Origin: Frankiaceae bacterium
Lineage (GTDB): Bacteria > Actinomycetota > Actinomycetes > Mycobacteriales > SCTD01
Direction: 5' to 3'
Length of the DNA stretch: 7,012 nt
NCBI GenBank assembly: GCA_947479995.1
Contig: CANKBT010000162.1
Coordinates: 1 to 7,012 of the forward strand
The notes under the pieces were generated by a model. It was not told the DNA's origin and made no database searches. It was given only the letters and a program-made list of their open reading frames with translations. Of this stretch, positions 1-5,628 are shown piece after piece. Position 1 is the stretch's first letter, and each line of letters begins with the position of its first letter. The translations under genes and the position numbers were made by a program.

Positions 1-983
1 AGCCCGTCGCGGCTGCCCTTCGGGTAGGCGTCCTCGTCCAGGTGCGAGTACGACGACCCCTCCTCGAACGCCGGCGGCGCGTAGAGCACCGGGCGCACGC
101 CGTCGTTGCGCAGCACGCCCTGCGGGCCGTCCCAGGCCAGGCGCTCGCTGGTGAGCGCGGCGGCGACCGCCGGGCCGGTGTCGCCGAGGCTGCGGACGCG
201 GGTGGCGGTGCCGCCGTCGACGCGGGCGACCAGGTCGTCCCACGCGGTGACGTAGCGCCCGCCCTCGACGGGGAAGCCGATGGCCAGCCCGCTGCCCTCG
301 TAGCCGGCGGTGCCCAGGAAGCCGAGCCCGTGGCCGAGCTCGTGCAGCACGACGGTCTCGAAGTCGATCATCGAGGACGGCGGGGCGGCGGCGTCGAACC
401 ACCAGGCGCTCTGCGCGCTGTTGAACTCCGCCGAGATGTCGGGGGCCCCGGGCTCGTTGACCGGGCCGCCCTCGGCCGCCTCCAGCAGCGCCACGGCGGC
501 GAGGTGGTCGGGCCGGTCGAGCTCCTCCCAGAGCTCCGTCGGGCCGGCCGAGCCGAGCAGCCCGGCGTCGGGCGCGGCGGCCGACGGCAGCGGTGCGTAG
601 GTCGCCTCGACGTGGATGACCTGCGACGACGGCACGAGCGCGGCCCAGCGCGCGACCGCGCGCTGGAAGGCCGCCTGCGCGGGCGCGGTGAAGCCGGAGT
701 AGGTGACCTCCCAGTCCGAGGCCGCGCCGTCGACGCGGACCGCGCCGGTCGCCGGGGCCACGGGCGCGACGCGGGCGGACCCGCGCGGCGCCGGCACGGC
801 GACCGGTGCGGGGGCGTCGGGGTCCAGGCGCACCTCCACCGGCGTGCCGGGCACGGCCTGCCGCGCCGCGGCTGCCGGGGCGGGCGGCGCGGGGGTCGCC
901 GCGGGGGCGCTCGCGGCCGCCGCGGGGGCGGCGGCGGCGAGCAGGGAGCCGGTGACGGCGAGGGCGGTCAGGGTCGCGCGCAT
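1..983 (-). CDS. Secreted zinc metalloprotease-like protein, 3' end outside the window
   Basis: This is probably a secreted, zinc-dependent protease. The frame is open for 327 codons from ATG at 983 to the left edge, where it is cut off. Residues 1-24 look like a signal peptide (MRATLTALAVTGSLLAAAAP, then an AAA-type cleavage site). An Ala/Pro-rich linker follows to about residue 45. Residues 207-221 carry ETVVLHELGHGLGFLG, the gluzincin/metzincin HExxH zinc site with H214, E215 and H218. The classical metzincin third ligand (HExxHxxGxxH) is absent because that position is G224. A later SYSHLDE motif places H314 about 96 residues downstream as a candidate third ligand, as in M8-like families where an insert separates the ligands. 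The start is supported by GAGG at 992-995, 8 nt before the ATG. It is transcribed divergently from def across 72 bp. Family placement and enzymatic activity are inferred from motifs only. Confidence 0.85.
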   Translation of the reverse strand, partial: MRATLTALAVTGSLLAAAAPAAAASAPAATPAPPAPAAAARQAVPGTPVEVRLDPDAPAPVAVPAPRGSARVAPVAPATGAVRVDGAASDWEVTYSGFTAPAQAAFQRAVARWAALVPSSQVIHVEATYAPLPSAAAPDAGLLGSAGPTELWEELDRPDHLAAVALLEAAEGGPVNEPGAPDISAEFNSAQSAWWFDAAAPPSSMIDFETVVLHELGHGLGFLGTAGYEGSGLAIGFPVEGGRYVTAWDDLVARVDGGTATRVRSLGDTGPAVAAALTSERLAWDGPQGVLRNDGVRPVLYAPPAFEEGSSYSHLDEDAYPKGSRDG

Positions 984-1043
984 GCCCTGTGCCTCGTCCT
1001 GTCCGCCCGGGTGCTTGATGGCCACTTCGGGGGGTGGGCACGG

Positions 1044-1049
1044 CAGACT
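1044..1049 (+). promoter_or_regulatory. Candidate -10 hexamer for a leaderless def transcript
   Basis: CAGACT has A at the second and T at the sixth position, the most conserved positions of the actinobacterial -10 element (TAnnnT). It lies at -12 to -7 if transcription starts at the G of the GTG at 1056. No convincing -35 element is seen at 17-18 nt; a TTGATG at 1015-1020 is too far away. A leaderless start would explain the missing Shine-Dalgarno site. Weak evidence. Confidence 0.25.
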
Positions 1050-1055
1050 GTCCGG

Positions 1056-1694
1056 GTGACCGCGCCCGACCCCGCCGCGCTGCGCGCCGCCGCGCAGGTG
1101 CCCGCCGACGCCCCGCTCCCGCTCGTGCTGCACGGCCAGCCGGTGCTGCACACCCCGGCCGCCGAGGTGACCGCCTTCGACGCGGCCCTCGCCGCCCTCG
1201 TGGAGGAGATGTTCACGACGATGTACGCCGCGCCCGGCGTCGGCCTCGCGGCACCGCAGGTGGGCGTCGGCCTGCGCGTCTTCGTCTACGACGTCGGCCG
1301 CGGCCGTCGCGGCCACGTCGTCAACCCCGTCCTCGAGCGCGTGCCCGGCGAGCTGCAGACCGACCTCGAGGGCTGCCTGTCGGCCCCGGGCCTGGAGTAC
1401 GACACCCCGCGGGCGCTGCACGCCCGGGTGACGGGCGTCGACGTCACCGGGGCGCCGGTGGTCGTCGAGGGCGAGGGGCTGCTCGCCCGCTGCCTGCAGC
1501 ACGAGGTCGACCACCTCGACGGGATGCTCTACCTCGACCGGCTCGGCGGCCGCACCCGCAAGCAGGCGGCCAAGGACGTGCGGGCCGCCGACTGGCACGG
1601 CGACGCGCACCGCGTGCTCACCCGCGCGGACGTGCTCGAGCAGGAGGCGCGGCGGGCGGCCGGTGACGACGACCCTGACGACGACGAGCTCTGA
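1056..1694 (+). CDS. def: Peptide deformylase
   Basis: The enzyme removes the N-formyl group from the initiator methionine of nascent proteins, using a metal ion (Fe2+ in many members), in the cytoplasm near the ribosome exit. All three family motifs are present in order: GVGLAAPQ at residues 61-68, EGCLS at 105-109 with metal ligand C107, and QHEVDHLDG with H149, E150 and H153. The product is 212 residues, normal to slightly long for actinobacterial deformylases. I chose GTG at 1056 because upstream extension (open to 42 and beyond) is only antisense to the protease gene and resembles no deformylase. GTG at 1011 is an in-frame alternative. No good Shine-Dalgarno site is seen at the usual distance, and a CAGACT hexamer ends 6 nt before the GTG, which would fit a leaderless transcript. 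The C-terminus is an acidic tail (GDDDPDDDEL) that overlaps the ilvA start by 32 nt. Confidence 0.95.
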   Translation: MTAPDPAALRAAAQVPADAPLPLVLHGQPVLHTPAAEVTAFDAALAALVEEMFTTMYAAPGVGLAAPQVGVGLRVFVYDVGRGRRGHVVNPVLERVPGELQTDLEGCLSAPGLEYDTPRALHARVTGVDVTGAPVVVEGEGLLARCLQHEVDHLDGMLYLDRLGGRTRKQAAKDVRAADWHGDAHRVLTRADVLEQEARRAAGDDDPDDDEL

Positions 1695-2931
1695 CCTGGC
1701 CGCGGCCGCCGAGCAGGCGGCCGCGCGCCTGGCCGGCGTCGCGCTGACGACGCCGCTGCACGACAGCCCGCGGCTGTCCGAGCGCACCGGCGCCCGGGTG
1801 CTCCTCAAGCGGGAGGACCTGCAGGTCGGCCGGTCGTACAAGGTGCGCGGCGCGTACAACCTCATGAGCGGCCTGTCGCCCGACGAGCGCGCCGCCGGCG
1901 TGGTCTGCGCCAGCGCCGGCAACCACGCGCAGGGCGTCGCCTTCGCCAGCCGGCAGCTCGGGGTGCGCGCGCGCATCCACGTGCCGCGCACCACGCCGCG
2001 TCAGAAGCGCCAGCGGATCCTCGCCCTCGGCGGCGACGCGGTCGAGCTGGTCGTCGTCGGCGACACGTACGACGAGGCGGCGGCCGTCGCGCTGCAGGAC
2101 GCCGCCCGCACCGGCGCGGTGCTGGTGCCGGCCTTCGACGACCCGCGCACCGTCGCCGGCCAGGCCACCGTCGCGCTCGAGGTGGTCGAGGCGCTCGGGC
2201 GGGCGCCCGACGTGATGGTCGTGCCCGTCGGCGGCGGCGGGCTCGCCGCCGGGGTGGCGACCTGGCTGGCCGCCCGGCACCCGGCGTGCCGGGTGGTCGG
2301 CGTCGAGCCCGCGGGCGCGCCGTCGACGAGCGCGGCGCTGGCCGCCGGCCGGCCGGTGACGCTCGACGACATCGACGGCTTCGTCGACGGCGCGGCGGTG
2401 CGCACCGCCGGCGCGGTGACGCTCCCGCTGCTGCAGGCCGCCGGCGTGCCGGTCGTGACCGTGCCCGAGGGGCAGGTCTGCGTCGAGATGCTCGACCTCT
2501 ACCAGGTCGACGGCATCGTCTCCGAGCCCGCGGGCGCGCTCGCCGCGGCGGCGCTCGGGCACGGCGTCGACGTCGCGCCGGGGTCGACCGTCGTGGTGCT
2601 GCTGTCGGGCGGCAACAACGACGTCTCGCGCTACGGCGAGGTGGTCGAGCGGGCCCTGGTGCACGAGGGCCTCAAGCACTACTTCCTCGTGGAGTTCCCG
2701 CAGGAGCCGGGCGCGCTGCGCCGCTTCCTCGACGAGGTGCTCGGGCCGGACGACGACATCACGCTGTTCGAGTACGTGAAGCGCAACGACCGCGAGACCG
2801 GGCCCGCGCTCGTGGGCGTGGAGATCGCGCGGGCCGGCGACCTGGCCGGCCTGCAGGAGCGCATGCGCGCCTCGCCGATGCGGGTCGACCGGATCGAGCC
2901 CGGCACCGCGGCCTACCGCTTCCTGGTCTGA
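1663..2931 (+). CDS. ilvA: Threonine ammonia-lyase (threonine dehydratase), short form with one ACT-like domain
   Basis: A PLP enzyme that deaminates L-threonine to 2-oxobutanoate, the first committed step of isoleucine synthesis. The PLP lysine is K60 in SYKVRGAYN. The phosphate-binding glycine loop is PVGGGGLAAG at about 188-197. SGGNND at 315-320 supplies the serine that contacts the PLP pyridine nitrogen. Residues about 338-422 (LKHYFLVEFPQEPGALRRFL onward) form a single ACT-like regulatory domain. The total of 422 residues matches the one-ACT biosynthetic form rather than the two-ACT E. coli type. Allosteric isoleucine control is known in the family but not shown here. GTG at 1663 overlaps the def 3' end by 32 nt. 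AGGAGG at 1642-1647 lies 15 nt upstream, rather far, so coupling to def translation is likely. The first residues (MTTTLTTTSSDL) come from the same GAC tract that encodes the def acidic tail. No better downstream start is visible. Confidence 0.95.
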   Translation: MTTTLTTTSSDLAAAAEQAAARLAGVALTTPLHDSPRLSERTGARVLLKREDLQVGRSYKVRGAYNLMSGLSPDERAAGVVCASAGNHAQGVAFASRQLGVRARIHVPRTTPRQKRQRILALGGDAVELVVVGDTYDEAAAVALQDAARTGAVLVPAFDDPRTVAGQATVALEVVEALGRAPDVMVVPVGGGGLAAGVATWLAARHPACRVVGVEPAGAPSTSAALAAGRPVTLDDIDGFVDGAAVRTAGAVTLPLLQAAGVPVVTVPEGQVCVEMLDLYQVDGIVSEPAGALAAAALGHGVDVAPGSTVVVLLSGGNNDVSRYGEVVERALVHEGLKHYFLVEFPQEPGALRRFLDEVLGPDDDITLFEYVKRNDRETGPALVGVEIARAGDLAGLQERMRASPMRVDRIEPGTAAYRFLV

Positions 2932-3557
2932 CCCCCGGCCAGCTCGGCCCGCACGTCGCGGGCGATGCCGGCCAGCGCGTGCCGCTCGCCGGTGAGGCGC
3001 CCGACCACCCCGACGACCGGCACGTACGCCAGCGCCCGCTGCCACAGCCGGCCCTCGGCGCGGTCGCCGGTCAGGCGGCGGACCGCCCACATCGTGCGCA
3101 GGGCGCCGAGCAGGGCGCTCGGCGCCCGCGTGGCCAGCCGGCGCCAGGCCGGGTCGTCGTCGGGCACGGCCGCCATGACCGGCTCGGCCGCCACGGCAGG
3201 CTCGGCCGGCTCCGTGCCGGGCCGCCAGCCGTCGGGCAGGCGGTCGCCGAGCACGTGCTCGGCGACCAGGCGGGTGCGCTCGGCCTCGTCGTCCTCGCCC
3301 GCGAGCGCGCAGAGCGACAGCACGAGCAGCCCCTGCGCGGTGGCGCCGACGAGGTCGACGAGCACGTCGCTCAGCCGGCCCGCGAAGCCCGGTGCGGCCG
3401 TGAGCACCGCGACCTCGCGCCGCCAGTGGCCGACCAGCCGCTCGGCCTGCGCGTCGGCGTCGCCGCCGGCCCGGGCGGCCTGCTCGGCGGCCCGCCGCGC
3501 GGGCGCGGCCCCGGCGCGGACGAAGGCGAGGACCCGGTCGGCGTCAGCGGTGCGCAC
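2913..3557 (-). CDS. Hypothetical protein, alpha-helical, 214 residues
   Basis: I do not recognise the family. The protein is rich in Ala, Arg and Glu and looks mostly helical. Residues 63-87 (SDVLVDLVGATAQGLLVLSL) are the most hydrophobic and could be one membrane or buried helix. An Ala/Glu/Pro linker spans about 111-132. The C-terminal part ends in AYVPVVGVVGRLTGERHAL (177-195), a hydrophobic turn followed by a charged helix. No catalytic motif is evident. Codon third positions are overwhelmingly G or C, like def and ilvA, which supports a native coding gene. The start is GTG at 3557; no strong Shine-Dalgarno site precedes it, but TAGCGT sits exactly where a leaderless -10 would. Its last 19 nt overlap the convergent ilvA 3' end. 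The opposite strand is also open over much of this stretch, so the strand choice rests on protein-like composition and start context. Confidence 0.7.
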   Translation of the reverse strand: MRTADADRVLAFVRAGAAPARRAAEQAARAGGDADAQAERLVGHWRREVAVLTAAPGFAGRLSDVLVDLVGATAQGLLVLSLCALAGEDDEAERTRLVAEHVLGDRLPDGWRPGTEPAEPAVAAEPVMAAVPDDDPAWRRLATRAPSALLGALRTMWAVRRLTGDRAEGRLWQRALAYVPVVGVVGRLTGERHALAGIARDVRAELAGGQTRKR

Positions 3558-3563
3558 GCCCCG

Positions 3564-3569
3564 ACGCTA
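3564..3569 (-). promoter_or_regulatory. Candidate -10 hexamer for a leaderless transcript of the 214-residue gene
   Basis: On the minus strand TAGCGT matches TAnnnT fully. It occupies -12 to -7 relative to the G of the GTG start at 3557. There is no Shine-Dalgarno site in the gap, so transcription may begin at the start codon itself. The -35 region (about 3588-3593, ACGTTC) is only a poor match. Confidence 0.4.
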
Positions 3570-3616
3570 GCTGCCGACGAGCGTGCAGAACGTCTTGCTC
3601 GCCGCCCTCTGACAGA

Positions 3617-3635
3617 TCCGCCTCTCCGTGGCGGA
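3617..3635 (-). terminator. Weak hairpin downstream of the 513-residue gene
   Basis: TCCGCC at 3617-3622 pairs with GGCGGA at 3630-3635 around a 7-nt loop. It lies about 60 nt past the stop of the minus-strand gene at 3696 and before the next minus-strand gene. The stem is short and no T-tract follows, so a terminator role is uncertain. The rest of 3558-3695 holds nothing else I can support. Confidence 0.25.
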
Positions 3636-3695
3636 CCATGACGTTGCGACGGGTGCTCTGAGGAGGCTGAGGCGCCCTCCGCACCACGCCGCTCG

Positions 3696-5237
3696 TCAGT
3701 ACCCGAGCGCGTGACGCTCCTCGCTGACCTTGGCGGCGCAGGAGCGCACGGTGCGCATCCGTCCCTTGACTCGCGAGTCGACGTCCCGCTCGACGTTGCT
3801 GCGCAGTGCCTCCATGTGGTCATCGCGCCGACGGCTGTGCCTCTCCAACTCCGCTTGGGCTGCTGCCGTCACCTCGTCGACTCGCGCTTGTGCCGCCACT
3901 TGCTCCTCGAGCAGCCGTCGCTCGTAGGAGGCCAGCACAGCGTTCGCGGTGTTCGTGCGCCCCAGCAGATGCAGTGCCTGCTGCTGCGCGGCGGTGTCGC
4001 CCGATCTGGCGCTCTCCAGGTGCTCCGCGAGGGCCCGAGACCACTGCCTGACGGCTCCATGGGCGGCGCGCCGCACCATCCACCGAGGGGCCCAGCTTGC
4101 GCCGACGAGGTCGCTGTCCAGGCGGTCGCACTGCGCGTGCAGCTCGGTCGTGAGCGCCTGCACGTCCCCCGTCGTCAGCACGTCAGCAGCCACGGCCTCG
4201 AGGCGCCGGCCGCTCGCGGCGATCGTGACGTCGAGACGCTGCTGGGCCGTGCGCTCGATGGCCATCAACTCCTTGGTCCAGCGCTGCCACGTCGTGTTCA
4301 ACCGGCGTGACGACTCTTCTTCGACCGCTTCCACCTCGGTCTCGTAAGCACTAGCAGCTGCCAGCAGGGCAGCTTCCGCCTCGCGCAGGGGCCGCTCCTT
4401 GGCGCGCACACCCGCCTTCTTGCCGAAGTGCGCCCCGATCTTCCCCCCGATGACGGTGCCTAGCCCCAAGGTCGCTCCGCATGTAAGGACGTCGACGGTG
4501 GCACCGACGCCGGCTCCAACGGCTCGGCCGCCGACGGACCCGCCAGCGACCTGTGCTGCCTGCCGCATGGCTCGCTCCCCGTCGATGCGGCCTGAGCGGA
4601 ACGCACGAACCTCGTTGGCGACCGCGACGGCGGGGCCGACGAACTGCAGGAGGTCCTCGCCGTGCTCGGCCCAGTCGGCGTCTACGGCAACGCCCACGTC
4701 CGGGAGCGCACCGTCCCAGGGGAAGTCGGGGGAGTCGAGCGCAGGAGCATTGACCACGAAGGGCGCCAAGACCTCGCCGGCGAACTTGCCGTTGCTATAG
4801 CCGTCGAGCAGCGCGCGCGCTTGCCGACCCACCTCCTCCCAGGCTGCAGGCGCGGCGACCGCAGTGGCAGCCAGCGCACCCGCGCTCGCGGTCGACAAGG
4901 CGAGCGGCATCGCCTGGCGGCTCGTCGTCCGGGTGAGGGCGCGCACCAGCACGAAGGGACGGCGCACGCCGGACCTGACGGGGATTGCCAACGACGCACT
5001 CAGCCGTACGGCCGTGATGGCATTACGACGGGCTGCCACGCAGAGGAAGGCGGCCGCGACGACCGCGGCCAAGCAGGAGATGAGCAGCACGACAGCACCT
5101 CGGCGGCTGGCTGGTGGGACGGAGGTGGCGCGCTCTACCGGGCGCCGACGCCGAGAGTGCTTCAGTCCTGGGTTGTGTCGGGCCCGTGTTCGCGCGAATG
5201 ACCAAAAGGGACTAAGCCAGTCATGCGCCGGGACCAC
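3696..5237 (-). CDS. Hypothetical membrane-associated glycine-rich coiled-coil protein, 513 residues
   Basis: I do not recognise this protein. The order of parts is a basic N-terminus with RRRR and RR clusters (29-46), a clear transmembrane helix (about 48-69, AVVLLISCLAAVVAAAFLCV), and a second hydrophobic Ala-rich stretch (109-133). A mixed region follows, with PDFPWDG at about 170-176. Next comes a Gly-rich hydrophobic segment (231-276, with GGSVGG, GAGVGA, GLGTVIGGKIG) resembling glycine-zipper sequences. A long charged helical region likely to form coiled coils runs from about 280 to 375 and from 395 to 510. No enzyme motif is visible. Third codon positions are unusual here: 13 of the first 36 codons end in A or T, against 1 of 36 in the neighbouring lysR, which suggests transfer. 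The start is uncertain. GTG at 5237 has no Shine-Dalgarno site, while GTG at 5090 (codon 50) has GAGG 7 nt upstream but would begin inside the first helix. A pore-forming, envelope or mobile-element role is conceivable but not shown. Confidence 0.72.
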   Translation of the reverse strand: MVPAHDWLSPFWSFARTRARHNPGLKHSRRRRPVERATSVPPASRRGAVVLLISCLAAVVAAAFLCVAARRNAITAVRLSASLAIPVRSGVRRPFVLVRALTRTTSRQAMPLALSTASAGALAATAVAAPAAWEEVGRQARALLDGYSNGKFAGEVLAPFVVNAPALDSPDFPWDGALPDVGVAVDADWAEHGEDLLQFVGPAVAVANEVRAFRSGRIDGERAMRQAAQVAGGSVGGRAVGAGVGATVDVLTCGATLGLGTVIGGKIGAHFGKKAGVRAKERPLREAEAALLAAASAYETEVEAVEEESSRRLNTTWQRWTKELMAIERTAQQRLDVTIAASGRRLEAVAADVLTTGDVQALTTELHAQCDRLDSDLVGASWAPRWMVRRAAHGAVRQWSRALAEHLESARSGDTAAQQQALHLLGRTNTANAVLASYERRLLEEQVAAQARVDEVTAAAQAELERHSRRRDDHMEALRSNVERDVDSRVKGRMRTVRSCAAKVSEERHALGY

Positions 5238-5269
5238 CTGTACGGGTCAGGGCTACCGAGCCGAGAGGG

Positions 5270-5297
5270 ACCTTCCCGCCGCGCACGGCGGGAAGGT
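5270..5297 (-). terminator. Strong hairpin after the small membrane protein gene
   Basis: ACCTTCCCGCC (5270-5280) and GGCGGGAAGGT (5287-5297) form a perfect 11-bp stem with a 6-nt loop. It starts 11 nt past the stop at 5309 in the direction of transcription. No long T-tract follows, which is common for GC-rich actinobacteria. It separates the small membrane protein gene from the 513-residue gene on the same strand. Confidence 0.65.
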
Positions 5298-5308
5298 GCT
5301 CCACGACT

Positions 5309-5557
5309 TCAGGCCGCCGGGCGGTGCGCCACCCGCGCCAGCGCGAGGCCGCCGACCAGGAGCCAGACGGCGTTGGTGACGGCGCTCGGCCAGGCGCTGT
5401 GCAGGGAGGCGTGCACGAGCAGGCCGGCGCCGCCGACCACGTTGAGCGCCTGGTAGGCGCGGGAGGTGGGGGTCGTGCGGCCGGCGGTGAGCAGGGCGTA
5501 CGCCGCGAGGACGGCGAGCGCGCCGACCCACCCGACGGTGCTGAGCAGGAGGTCCAC
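5309..5557 (-). CDS. Small three-helix membrane protein, CBU_0592-like
   Basis: An 82-residue integral membrane protein of unknown biochemical role. Three hydrophobic helices are visible: residues 5-24 (LSTVGWVGALAVLAAYALLT), 36-53 (QALNVVGGAGLLVHAS) and 56-75 (WPSAVTNAVWLLVGGLAL). The pattern of GW-G-AYxL, then YQxLNxxGxxGLL, then PSxxxNxxWLxxG matches what I know of the CBU_0592 family of short bacterial membrane proteins. I chose GTG at 5557, preceded by the G-rich GATGGGGGC. An in-frame ATG at 5608 would add 17 polar residues with no hydrophobic character and would take up most of the shared promoter space, so it is less likely. It lies 71 bp from the divergent LysR-type gene, a layout in which such regulators often control the neighbour. 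A hairpin terminator follows the stop. Confidence 0.8.
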   Translation of the reverse strand: MDLLLSTVGWVGALAVLAAYALLTAGRTTPTSRAYQALNVVGGAGLLVHASLHSAWPSAVTNAVWLLVGGLALARVAHRPAA

Positions 5558-5591
5558 GCCCCCATCTTCGGCGCCGTGACTGCGCGAGAAA

Positions 5592-5604
5592 AGCGCTGAT
5601 CGCT
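5592..5604. promoter_or_regulatory. Candidate dyad operator between the divergent genes
   Basis: AGCG (5592-5595) and CGCT (5601-5604) form a short inverted repeat around CTGAT. It lies in the 71-bp gap between the small membrane protein gene and lysR, next to another pair of GCGC half sites (5582-5585 and 5593-5596). LysR-type proteins often bind dyads in such gaps. The arms are short and I found no convincing T-N11-A dyad, so this is only a pointer. Confidence 0.2.
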
Positions 5605-5628
5605 GCACCGACCGTGTAGGAACGCTTC

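Noticed and set aside
42..1055. Long in-frame upstream extension of def on the plus strand
   Set aside because: It is antisense to the protease gene, Arg/Gly/Ala-rich with no deformylase similarity, and is open only because GC-rich sequence has few stops.
1618..3090. 490-codon minus-strand ORF opposite ilvA
   Set aside because: Composition is dominated by Arg, Ala, Gly, His and Asp, as expected of the antisense of a GC-rich gene; the ilvA motifs on the plus strand are decisive.
2286..3641. 451-codon plus-strand ORF across the ilvA 3' half and the 214-residue gene
   Set aside because: Low-complexity Arg/Gly/Ala protein in a shadow frame of ilvA; no domain visible.
3711..4800. Plus-strand ORFs opposite the 513-residue gene
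   Set aside because: Shorter, in several frames, and without coherent hydrophobic or helical patterns; the minus-strand protein has ordered membrane and coiled-coil segments.
5205..5225. Possible attachment site or palindrome (GACT, 5-nt gap, AGTC) near the island edge
   Set aside because: Arms are only 4 bp and no matching copy was found at the other edge near 3600-3700.
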